Of a stretch of DNA of 64,000 nt, positions 1-13,200 are shown piece by piece (positions within the stretch are counted from its first letter, which is position 1; each line of letters opens with the position of its first letter). A program made the translations under genes and the position numbers. The stretch is taken from assembly GCA_964035775.1 (NCBI GenBank), contig OZ038316.1, positions 18,010,175-18,074,174 on the forward strand, given 5' to 3'. The stretch is from Osedax frankpressi (Eukaryota > Annelida > Polychaeta > Sabellida > Siboglinidae). Under the pieces are notes generated by a model. That model worked only from the letters and a program-made list of their open reading frames with translations, had not been told where the DNA came from and made no database searches.

Positions 1-3000
1 GTAGGACAGTTGTAGGACAGTTGTAGGACAGTTGTAGGACAGTTGCAGGACAGTTGTAGGACAGTTGTAGGACAGTTGTAGGACAGTTGTAGGACAGTTG
101 TAGGACAGTTGTAGGACAGTTGTAGGACAGTTGTAGAACAGTTGCAGGACAGTTGCAGGACAGTTGCAGGACAGTTGTAGGACAGTTGTAGGACAGTTGT
201 AGGACAGTTGTAGGACAGTTGCAGGACAGTTGTAGGACAGTTGTAGGACAGTTGCAGGACAGTTGTAGGACAGTTGTAGGACAGTTGTAGGACAGTTGTA
301 GGACAGTTGTAGGACAGTTGCAGGACAGTTGTAGGACAGTTGTAGGACAGTTGTAGGACAGTTGTAGGACAGTTGTAGGACAGTTGTAGGACTGTTGTAG
401 GACAGTTGTAGGACAATTGTAGGACAGTTGTAGGACAGTTGTAGGACAGTTGTAGGACAGTTGCAGGACAGTTGTAGGACAGTTGTAGGACAGTTGTAGG
501 ACAGTTGTAGGACAGTTGTAGGACAGTTGCAGGACAGTTGCAGGACAGTTGTAGGACAGTTGTAGGACAGTTGTAGGACAGTTGTAGGACAGTTGCAGGA
601 CAGTTGTAGGACAGTTGTAGGACAGTTGTAGGACAGTTGTAGGACAGTTGTAGGACAGTTGTAGGACAGTTGTAGGACAGTTGTAGGACTGTTGTAGGAC
701 AGTTGTAGGACAATTGTAGGACAGTTGTAGGACAGTTGTAGGACAGTTGTAGGACAGTTGCAGGACAGTTGTAGGACAGTTGTAGGACAGTTGTAGGACA
801 GTTGTAGGACAGTTGTAGGACAGTTGCAGGACAGTTGTAGGACAGTTGTAGGACAGTTGTAGGACAGTTGTAGGACAGTTGTAGGACAGTTGTAGGACAG
901 TTGTAGGACAGTTGTAGGACAGTTGTAGGACAGTTGTAGGACAGTTGCAGGACAGTTGTAGGACAGTTGTAGGACAGTTGTAGGACAGTTGTAGGACAGT
1001 TGTAGGACAGTTGCAGGACAGTTGCAGGACAGTTGCAGGACAGTTGCAGGACAGTTGTAGGACAGTTGTAGGACAGTTGTAGGACAGTTGTAGGACAGTT
1101 GTAGGACAGTTGTAGGACAGTTGCAGGACAGTTGCAGGACAGTTGTAGGACAGTTGTAGGACAGTTGCAGGACAGTTGTAGGACAGTTGTAGGACAGTTG
1201 TAGGACAGTTGTAGGACAGTTGTAGGACAGTTGTAGGACAGTTGTAGGACAGTTGTAGGACAGTTGTAGGACAGTTGCAGGACAGTTGTAGGACAGTTGT
1301 AGGACAGTTGTAGGACAGTTGTAGGACAGTTGTAAGACAGTTGTAGGACAGTTGTAGGACAGTTGTAGGACAGTTGTAGGACAGTTGTAGGACAGTTGTA
1401 GGACAGTTGTAGGACAGTTGTAGGATAGTTGTAGGACAGTTGCAGGACAGTTGTAGGACAGTTGTAGGACAGTTGCAGGACAGTTGCAGGACAGTTGTAG
1501 GACAGTTGCAGGACAGTTGCAGGACAGTTGTAGGACAGTTGTAGGACAGTTGTAGGACAGTTGTAGGACAGTTGTAGGACAGTTGTAGGACAGTTGCAGG
1601 ACAGTTGTAGGACAGTTGCAGGACAGTTGCAGGACAGTTGTAGGACAGTTGTAGGACAGTTGTAGGACAGTTGTAGGACAGTTGTAGGACAGTTGCAGGA
1701 CAGTTGCAGGACAGTTGCAGGACAGTTGCAGGACAGTTGCAGGACAGTTGTAGGACAGTTGTAGGACAGTTGCAGGACAGTTGCAGGACAGTTGCAGGAC
1801 AGTTGTAGGACAGTTGTAGGACAGTTGTAGGACAGTTGTAGGACAGTTGTAGGACAGTTGTAGGACAGTTGTAGGACAGTTGTAGGACAGTTGTAGGACA
1901 GTTGTAGGACAGTTGTAGGACAGTTGTAGGACAGTTGTAGGACAGTTGTAGGACAGTTGTAGGACAGTTGTAGGACAGTTGCAGGACAGTTGCAGGACAG
2001 TTGTAGGACAGTTGTAGGACAGTTGTAGGACAGTTGTAGGACAGTTGTAGGACAGTTGTAGGACAGTTGTAGGACAGTTGTAGGACAGTTGTAGGACAGT
2101 TGTAGGACAGTTGTAGGACAGTTGTAGGACAGTTGTAGGACAGTTGTAGGACAGTTGTAGGACAGTTGTAGGACAGTTGTAGGACAGTTGTAGGACAGTT
2201 GTAGGACAGTTGTAGGACAGTTGTAGGACAGTTGCAGGACAGTTGCAGGACAGTTGCAGGACAGTTGTAGGACAGTTGTAGGACAGTTGTAGGACAGTTG
2301 TAGGACAGTTGTAGGACAGTTGTAGGACAGTTGTAGGACAGTTGTAGGACAGTTGTAGGACAGTTGTAGGACAGTTGTAGGACAGTTGTAGGACAGTTGT
2401 AGGACAGTTGTAGGACAGTTGTAGGACAGTTGCAGGACAGTTGTAGGACAGTTGCAGGACAGTTGCAGGACAGTTGCAGGACAGTTGTAGGACAGTTGTA
2501 GGACAGTTGTAGGACAGTTGTAGGACAGTTGTAGGACAGTTGTAGGACAGTTGTAGGACAGTTGCAGGACAGTTGTAGGACAGTTGTAGGACAGTTGTAG
2601 GACAGTTGTAGGACAGTTGTAGGACAGTTGTAGGACAGTTGCAGGACAGTTGTAGGACAGTTGTAGGACAGTTGTAGGACAGTTGTAGGACAGTTGTAGG
2701 ACAGTTGTAGGACAGTTGTAGGACAGTTGTAGGACAGTTGTAGGACAGTTGTAGGACAGTTGCAGGACAGTTGTAGGACAGTTGTAGGACAGTTGTAGGA
2801 CAGTTGTAGGACAGTTGTAGGACAGTTGCAGGACAGTTGCAGGACAGTTGCAGGACAGTTGCAGGACAGTTGTAGGACAGTTGTAGGACAGTTGTAGGAC
2901 AGTTGTAGGACAGTTGTAGGACAGTTGTAGGACAGTTGCAGGACAGTTGCAGGACAGTTGTAGGACAGTTGTAGGACAGTTGCAGGACAGTTGTAGGACA

Positions 3001-6000
3001 GTTGTAGGACAGTTGTAGGACAGTTGTAGGACAGTTGTAGGACAGTTGTAGGACAGTTGTAGGACAGTTGTAGGACAGTTGTAGGACAGTTGCAGGACAG
3101 TTGTAGGACAGTTGTAGGACAGTTGTAGGACAGTTGTAGGACAGTTGTAGGACAGTTGTAGGACAGTTGTAGGACAGTTGTAGGACAGTTGCAGGACAGT
3201 TGTAGGACAGTTGCAGGACAGTTGCAGGACAGTTGTAGGACAGTTGTAGGACAGTTGCAGGACAGTTGTAGGACAGTTGTAGGACAGTTGTAGGACAGTT
3301 GCAGGACAGTTGTAGGACAGTTGTAGGACAGTTGTAGGACAGTTGTAGGACAGTTGTAGGACAGTTGTAGGACAGTTGCAGGACAGTTGCAGGACAGTTG
3401 CAGGACAGTTGTAGGACAGTTGTAGGACAGTTGCAGGACAGTTGTAGGACAGTTGTAGGACAGTTGCAGGACAGTTGTAGGACAGTTGTAGGACAGTTGT
3501 AGGACAGTTGTAGGACAGTTGTAGGATAGTTGTAGGACAGTTGTAGGACAGTTGTAGGACAGTTGTAGGACAGTTGTAGGACAGTTGTAGGACAGTTGTA
3601 GGACAGTTGCAGGACAGTTGTAGGACAGTAGTAGGACAGTTGCAGGACAGTTGCAGGACAGTTGCAGGACAGTTGTAGGACAGTTGTAGGACAGTTGTAG
3701 GACAGTTGTAGGACAGTTGTAGGACAGTTGTAGGACAGTTGTAGGACAGTTGCAGGACAGTTGTAGGACAGTTGTAGGACAGTTGTAGGACAGTTGCAGG
3801 ACAGTTGTAGGACAGTTGTAGGACAGTTGTAGGACAGTTGTAGGACAGTTGTAGGACAGTTGTAGAACAGTTGTAGGACAGTTGTAGGACAGTTGTAGGA
3901 CAGTTGTAGAACAGTTGTAGGACAGTTGTAGGACAGTTGTAGGACAGTTGTAGGACAGTTGTAGGACAGTTGTAGGACAGTTGCAGGACAGTTGCAGGAC
4001 AGTTGCAGGACAGTTGCAGGACAGTTGTAGGACAGTTGCAGGACAGTTGCAGGACAGTTGCAGGACAGTTGCAGGACAGTTGTAGGACAGTTGTAGGACA
4101 GTTGTAGGACAGTTGTAGGACAGTTGTAGGACAGTTGTAGGACAGTTGTAGGACAGTTGTAGGACAGTTGTAGGACAGTTGTAGGACAGTTGTAGGACAG
4201 TTGTAGGACAGTTGCAGGACAGTTGTAGGACAGTTGTAGGACAGTTGTAGGACAGTTGTAGGACAGTTGCAGGACAGTTGTAGGACAGTTGTAGGACAGT
4301 TGTAGGACAGTTGTAGGACAGTTGTAGGACAGTTGTAGGACAGTTGTAGGACAGTTGTAGGACAGTTGTAGGACAGTTGTAGGACAGTTGTAGGACAGTT
4401 GTAGGACAGTTGCAGGACAGTTGCAGGACAGTTGCAGGACAGTTGTAGGACAGTTGCAGGACAGTTGTAGGACAGTTGCAGGACAGTTGCAGGACAGTTG
4501 CAGGACAGTTGCAGGACAGTTGTAGGACAGTTGCAGGACAGTTGTAGGACAGTTGTAGGACAGTTGCAGGACAGTTGTAGGACAGTTGTAGGACAGTTGT
4601 AGGACAGTTGTAGGACAGTTGTAGGACAGTTGTAGGACAGTTGCAGGACAGTTGTAGGACAGTTGCAGGACAGTTGCAGGACAGTTGTAGGACAGTTGTA
4701 GGACAGTTGTAGGACAGTTGTAGGACAGTTGCAGGACAGTTGTAGGACAGTTGTAGGACAGTTGTAGGACAGTTGCAGGACAGTTGTAGGACAGTTGTAG
4801 GACAGTTGTAGGACAGTTGTAGGACAGTTGCAGGACAGTTGTAGGACAGTTGTAGGACAGTTGTAGGACAGTTGTAGGACAGTTGTAGGACAGTTGTAGG
4901 ACAGTTGTAGGACAGTTGTAGGACAGTTGCAGGACAGTTGCAGGACAGTTGCAGGACAGTTGTAGGACAGTTGTAGGACAGTTGCAGGACAGTTGTAGGA
5001 CAGTTGTAGGACAGTTGCAGGACAGTTGTAGGACAGTTGTAGGACAGTTGTAGGACAGTTGTAGGATAGTTGTAGGACAGTTGTAGGACAGTTGTAGGAC
5101 AGTTGTAGGACAGTTGTAGGACAGTTGTAGGACAGTTGTAGGACAGTTGCAGGACAGTTGTAGGACAGTTGTAGGACAGTTGCAGGACAGTTGCAGGACA
5201 GTTGCAGGACAGTTGTAGGACAGTTGTAGGACAGTTGTAGGACAGTTGTAGGACAGTTGTAGGACAGTTGTAGGACAGTTGTAGGACAGTTGTAGGACAG
5301 TTGTAGGACAGTTGCAGGACAGTTGTAGGACAGTTGTAGGACAGTTGTAGGACAGTTGTAGGACAGTTGTAGGACAGTTGTAGAACAGTTGTAGGACAGT
5401 TGTAGGACAGTTGTAGGACAGTTGTAGAACAGTTGTAGGACAGTTGTAGGACAGTTGTAGGACAGTTGTAGGACAGTTGTAGGACAGTTGCAGGACAGTT
5501 GCAGGACAGTTGTAGGACAGTTGTAGGACAGTTGTAGGACAGTTGTAGGACAGTTGTAGGACAGTTGTAGGACAGTTGTAGGACAGTTGTAGGACAGTTG
5601 TAGGACAGTTGTAGGACAGTTGTAGGACAGTTGTAGGACAGTTGTAGGACAGTTGTAGGACAGTTGTAGAACAGTTGTAGGACAGTTGTAGGACAGTTGC
5701 AGGACAGTTGCAGGACAGTTGTAGGACAGTTGTAGGACAGTTGTAGGACAGTTGCAGGACAGTTGTAGGACAGTTGTAGGACAGTTGTAGGACAGTTGTA
5801 GGACAGTTGTAGGACAGTTGTAGGACAGTTGTAGGACAGTTGTAGGACAGTTGCAGGACAGTTGTAGGACAGTTGTAGGACAGTTGTAGGACAGTTGTAG
5901 GACAGTTGTAGGACAGTTGCAGGACAGTTGTAGGACAGTTGTAGGACAGTTGTAGGACAGTTGTAGGACAGTTGTAGGACAGTTGTAGGACAGTTGTAGG

Positions 6001-6702
6001 ACAGTTGTAGGACAGTTGTAGGACAGTTGCAGGACAGTTGTAGGACAGTTGTAGGACAGTTGTAGGACAGTTGTAGGACAGTTGTAGGACAGTTGTAGGA
6101 CAGTTGTAGGACAGTTGTAGGACAGTTGTAGGACAGTTGTAGGACAGTTGCAGGACAGTTGTAGGACAGTTGTAGGACAGTTGTAGGACAGTTGTAGGAC
6201 AGTTGTAGGACAGTTGTAGGACAGTTGTAGGACAGTTGTAGGACAGTTGTAGGACAGTTGTAGGACAGTTGTAGGACAGTTGTAGGACAGTTGTAGGACA
6301 GTTGTAAGACAGTTGTAGGACAGTTGTAGGACAGTTGTAGGACAGTTGTAGGACAGTTGCAGGACAGTTGTAGGACAGTTGTAGGACAGTTGTAGGACAG
6401 TTGTAGGACAGTTGTAGGACAGTTGTAGGACAGTTGCAGGACAGTTGCAGGACAGTTGTAGGACAGTTGTAGGACAGTTGTAGGACAGTTGTAGGACAGT
6501 TGTAGGACAGTTGTAGGACAGTTGTAGGACAGTTGCAGGACAGTTGTAGGACAGTTGTAGGACAGTTGTAGGACAGTTGTAGGACAGTTGTAGGACAGTT
6601 GTAGGACAGTTGTAGGACAGTTGTAGGACAGTTGCAGGACAGTTGCAGGACAGTTGTAGGACAGTTGTAGGACAGTTGTAGGACAGTTGCAGGACAGTTG
6701 CA
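1..6702. repeat. Satellite of an 11-bp unit (GTAGGACAGTT), about 609 copies
   Basis: Unbroken 11-bp register from the first base. The main variation is T or C at one position (GTAGG or GCAGG). Rare variants (ACTGTT, ACAATT, GGATAG, TAGAACAG) recur at 297 bp (27 units) and at 1,518-1,540 bp (138-140 units), showing nested duplications. Probably an Lgl intron, since the gene's 3' half must lie left. It continues beyond the edge. Confidence 0.97.
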
Positions 6703-7088
6703 GTAAGTGGAAGAGGAGGACTAGCCTCGTGTACGACTAGCATGCCAACAATTAAGGAACATTTCGTTTTATTAACTAAATATGATGATATATTTTATCC
6801 GCTATATGTTTATATATATAATTTCGTTTATTAAATAATCCTAGATCGCATAACAATTTATTATTGTTGTGATCTAGTCCTTCGGTGTTCGCCAACAGCG
6901 ATGGAGTTAATCCACCCTCGCTAGAATAAAGTGCAATCCGCAAATCACTTCGGCGTACGAAAAACATAAAAACATAAACCGCAGTGATATCGAGTTTAGT
7001 TTCCGGGAGGAAAAAACTCCCATCGATTTATAAAAATTCCCTGGAGACCCTGGATACGAAATCATCTACAGGGCGGATATTCGACAAC

Positions 7089-7271
7089 CGACGCGACTAA
7101 CAACTGCCATTCGGGTTGTGTGACGAGGGCCGTACAGGCTGCAGGCGGAGACACCTGGACGCAGGCAATCGGCTGGAATCCGGCCTGAAACACTCGAGTT
7201 TCGTCGTGGAGCACAATCAACGCCTTGTGACCCTTCCACACGAAACTTTCGCGATCGGATACCAGACTCAC
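7089..7271 (-). CDS. LLGL: Lgl exon 16 (residues 550-610), 3' edge uncertain
   Basis: Encodes [38 protein letters not shown] and PEWQLLVAS. Fly has NLVSDRDGFVWKGH; human has GFQPRVLVQCLPPAAVTAV and EWSLVAF. The coding match ends about here. Donor GTTGTC at 7088 is the best guess; the frame stays open to about 7073. The next exon (family GTSHGFGLFD) is not visible. Confidence 0.88.
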
Positions 7272-10200
7272 CTGAGAACTCTGCGAGTGGGGGTGGAGTG
7301 GGGGGAATGGAGGGGGTGGAGTGGGGGGAATGGAGGGGTGGAGTGGGGGTGGAGTAGGGGTGGAGTGGGGGGAATGGAGGTGGTGGAGTGGGGGTGGAGT
7401 GGGGGGAATGGAGGAGGTGGGGTGGGGTGGAATTGAGGGGTGGAGTTGAACAGGGTGACAGAGGTATAGAATTAATTTTACTTTTTGAGATATTACTAGT
7501 TATTACATGATTCTATTTTTAAAAGTAATAACAATAACCTTAAATAACTTAATTTAAACAAAATTAAATAACATTAACTAATATTCTTGTTGAAAAAGGT
7601 GTTTCGTGTACTTTTGATTATTTACAAATAAAATTATTGTGATCTGGAAAAAATAATTAATAAAATATTTCAAAAACAATATAAAAAAATGGTTTACAAA
7701 GAAAATATTGCAAATATATTATCAACTGATCGTCTTGTGAAATAGGAAATAGGTCTACATAGAAATAGGTCTACATAGAAATAGGTCTACATAGATGCTG
7801 GCTACATAGACCACATGGATCCTGTTTTTTTAAACGAGTACATTTTATGCCTAATCAGGCATTTAACTGAAAATTATTTTATTCGTAAATTTTAATTTTC
7901 TTGAATGTTTCATTGAATGTTCATAACATCTGCTGATATCAACTTTAGTGTAATATCTATATCCAGAGATATATATATTCTTTTTATTTTAAAATTTAAT
8001 ATTTTAATATTTTTTATATTTATAAATATATAAAAAATATATATATTTAAGACTATTTAATGTATAATATAAATATTAAAATGATTTCCATCAGATAAAA
8101 TGCATTATAATAAGGAGAGGCTATAGAAAATATACAAAACAATTTTGTATACAAATAATAAGAATATACAAATTTGTCAGCAAAATTTAGTGTTTTACAA
8201 AAAATATAGAATATATTATTAGTTAAAATTATTAAAATGTTTTTTAAATCTTTACTTGCATTTATTTAAGATATAGCTATATTATGTAATGTTAACAATC
8301 TTTATGTTTTCAATGTTATAAGGCAATAAAGAAAGTAGTGATTTAAGCACAAATTTCACACATCAGACAAATTTCAGACAAAGTTCAAATATATAGAATT
8401 TTTAATAAGTATTTAATGAAATAATTGATATTATTTATCAACAATCATTATTGGAAATATATAATCAAATCCTATATATCATATATATTAAAATCTTCAT
8501 TAGTATAATACATACACTATACATATACAATACATATATAATACATATATAATACAAATATAATACAAATATAATACATATATAATACATATATAATACA
8601 AATATAATACAATTATAATACAAATATAATACATATATAATACAAATATAATACATATATAATACATATATAATACATATATAATACAAATATAATACAA
8701 TTATAATACAAATATAATACATATATAATACAAATATAATACAAATATAATACAAATATAATATAAATATAATACAAATATAATACAAATATAATACATA
8801 TATAATACAAATATAATACATATATAATACATATATAATACATATATAATACATATATAATAAAGATATAATACATATATAATACATATATAATACATAT
8901 ATAATACATATATAATACATATATAATATATATATAATAAAAATATAATACATATATAATACAAATATAATACAAATATAATACATATATAATACATATA
9001 TAATACATATATAATACATATATAATATATATGTAATACATATATAATACAAATATAATACAAATATAATACATATATAATACATATATAATACATATAT
9101 AATACATATATAATACATATATAATATATATATAATAAAAATATAATACATATATAATACAAATATAATACAAATATAATACAAATATAATACATATATA
9201 ATACATATATAATACATATATAATACATATATAATACAAATATAATACAAATATAATACAAATATAATACAAATATAATACAAATATAATACATATATAA
9301 TACATATATAATACATATATAATACATATATAATACATATATAATACATATATAATACAAATATAATACATATATAATATATATAATACATATATAATAA
9401 ATATATAATACATCTATAATACATATATAATACAAATATAATACAAATATAATACAAATATAATACAAATATAATACAAATATAATACAAATATAATACA
9501 AATATAATACATATATAATATAATTATAATACAAATATAATACAAATATAATACATATATAATACAAATATAATATAAATATAATACAAATATAATACAA
9601 ATATAATACATATATAATACATATATAATACATATATAATACAAATATAATACAAATATAATACATATATAATACATATATAATACAAATATAATACAAA
9701 TATAATACAAATATAATACAAATAGAATACAAATATAATACAGATATAATACATATATAATATAATTATAATACAAATATAATACATATATAATACAAAT
9801 ATAATACATATATAATACAAATATAATACATATATAATACAAATATAATACAAATATAATACAAATATAATACAAATATAATACAAATATAATACAAATA
9901 TAATACATATATAATATAATTATAATACAAATATAATACAAATATAATACATATATAATACAAATATAATATAAATATAATACAAATATAATACAAATAT
10001 AATACATATATAATACATATATAATACAAATATAATACAAATATAATACATATATAATACATATATAATACAAATATAATACAAATATAATACAAATATA
10101 ATACAAATATAATACAAATAGAATACAAATATAATACAGATATAATACATATATAATATAATTATAATACAAATATAATACATATATAATACAAATATAA

Positions 10201-13200
10201 TACATATATAATACAAATATAATACAAATATAATACATATATAATACATATATAATACATATATAATACATATATAATACAAATATAATACAAATATAAT
10301 ACATATATAATACATATATAATACATATATAATACATATATAATACATATATAATACATATATAATATATATATAATAAAGATATAATACATATATAATA
10401 CATATATAATACATATATAATAAATATATAATATAAATATAAGTGAATACAAATATTCCATAGTAAATAAATTTGCACTAAGTTATAATAAAAATATCAA
10501 ATTTGTTTACATAAACAAAAAACGATTTGTAATGTGAATTGTATTTATATTATTGCTAATAATAAATACTAAATGCATAGTCGACTTGAGTTTATAGTTT
10601 ACTAGTATATGTTTAAACTTCTTTAAACTTCTTTGAACTCCTTTAAACTTCTTTGAACGCATACTAATTTGTTGAGGAATTTTAAAAGTAAACTGATGAC
10701 AGAGTATGATGTTAAGTGAAAGTATGTGTGAAATGCACCTGTATTTAAACAATAGAATAACAGGAAAACAAATATAACATTTAATTCAATATTCTATAAC
10801 AATGAATTTAAATTGTTTATTACAATTAAAATGTATATTAATCAGTAAATCATAATTTATTTTTAAAAATATATTATTGAATTACTACAGATAAATACTA
10901 CAGATAAATATCATTTTTAAACTTATAATTGTAATAAATAATAGATAATAAACTATATTAATAAGAAAAACATAATGAAGGGAAGTTAAAATAATTTGTA
11001 TTTTAAGTAATTAGAAATAATACCTTTTAAAATGAATGTTGTTTAATATTTTAAGATGTTTCAATAAATCATCGACTTTATTTATTTTATGTTTATTTTT
11101 TATAAATGATATATTTATTAATTGAAATATTTCAGTAGATTCTAAAAATCTGCCTCTTTAGCATAAGGTGTAACGTATAGCGTGTAGTGCGTTATATGCA
11201 GAGCATAACTTATAGGGTGTGCGGGGTTCAGCTCCAGGGCTCTACCAGCCAAACCTTCACATCGATCTTACGAGGTTCCCTGGATAACTCAAACAATACG
11301 ACTTGTCCGGCAGTTCCGCCGATAGCTAATGTTTCGCTGTAAGGGCAAAAGCAGAGCTTCTGCACGGCCAGTCGCGGGTCATCGGTGAACGGATCGAAAG
11401 TACCCACCTGGTGAGAGGACCGGTATAAAAATAGTGTAGCGGCGGGTGAATATATCAAATGATTAGAAAGAAAAGTAAATAACTCTAATTAAGGGTAATT
11501 AATGAGGTAGAAAAACAATTTAACCTTTCGGAAAGGCGGCCAATCCTCATCGGATTCTTGCGGACAATTTGTAGATGGAGTGGTATTTTCGATGAACAAC
11601 GAAATGCTTTTCAGAGTATAGATTAGTGACAGACAAGTACTGGAAGCGTCCCAGAAACGTACGGTACCATCTTCATGTCTGTCGGAGTGGTTTATGAATT
11701 AAGAAAGACAGCGAAGGTGGGACATAGGAAGGGAATTATTTTATGGTGGAAGAGGGAAATGATAGATATTGAGAATGAAAAATTAAATAGAAAATAATTA
11801 TTAATGGAAATTAATAGAAAAATAATTGTAATGGGGAGATAGGGATTTATATATTACAATTATAATATAAAAAACAGTGAGAAAGAGAGAATTGTGAATA
11901 GATTGCGTACCCGGTCAAAAGTATGTCTCGAGATACATAATTATTGCAAGTGAAATTTCCTCCGATAATTGGCCAATCCTGCAACGAAATAATTCAGTCA
12001 TATGGTCTTAAATATTGATAGTAAAATATATAGATTATATGAGATAAACACAGAACACAGAACACAGTACACAGAACACAGAACTCAGAACACAGAACAC
12101 AGAACACAGAACTCAGTACAAGCGCAATATACTCCGCCTATACTGGAACACCGAAATCTACTGTTTTATAAAATATATTTATTTGAAAAATGAATTATAC
12201 AAAATTTGAAATATTAATCTCGACAATCTAATATTTATTAATGTTTAAGTTCTCATAGAGTTTCTACCGTCCATACATATGGTTCACGCACAATGAATGT
12301 CATAATAGAAATAGCCTATCCCAGTTATTATTTACCATGTTATTCAATAATTATCGAAGAACAATTTAATGTAATCTCAAATCTATGTACTTTTTTATAT
12401 AACGATGGTTCACACCTATTAGCTTTTAATAACAATTTGTATATCGATTTCATATTAATATGAATTCATATCAATATTAATATCCTTCGATTGTGTGCAT
12501 TTCGTATACAAATTAAACAGGAAGTAATCGGTACATTAAAATGATTTCCGGAACACGTACGGCAACGAAATGCGAACACCCGCCGTAGTAGGGGGCTAGG
12601 GTCCGCGAGACTCACCCTGCTCGAGACATTTGGTGTTTGGGCGGCTCCGATGGTCTGCAGCTTGTTGATGAAGTCTACGGGGACGTTGGACGCATGACAC
12701 GTCGTGGTCACCGCAGACGAGTGAACGGCGGACAGGTAGGGTGTGGCGTACAGCGGCCAATAGGTGTCGGAGGCATCCGACGACGACAGGTCCACGCAAA
12801 CCAACTCCTCCTCGCAGAGGATCACCAACGAATCCACGCAGTCGAATTCTGCAATCGTTGCGCGTTTCAACGGGAGGAGTTCTTTAGTTACGTTCTCTAC
12901 ACTGGAGTTACATTCTCTACACTGGAGTTACATTCTCTACACTAGGAGTTACATTCTCTACACTAGGAGTTACATTCTCTACACTAGGAGTTACATTCTC
13001 TACACTGGGAGTTACATTCTCTACACTAGGAGTTACATTCTCTACACTAGGAGTTACATTCTCTACACTAGGAGTTACATTCTCTACACTAGGAGTTACA
13101 TTCTCTACACTAAGAGTTACATTCTCTACACTAGGAGTTACATTCTCTACACTAGGAGTTACATTCTCTACACTGGGAGTTACATTCTCTACACTAGGAG

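Noticed and set aside
1-6702. CRISPR-like direct repeats
   Set aside because: Units are contiguous with no unique spacers, in a metazoan gene context.
8465-10478. Overlapping 100-350-codon minus-strand ORFs ([10 protein letters not shown] repeats)
   Set aside because: The 11-bp unit lacks stops in all minus frames; three frames are open at once and the composition is absurd. Repeat artefact.
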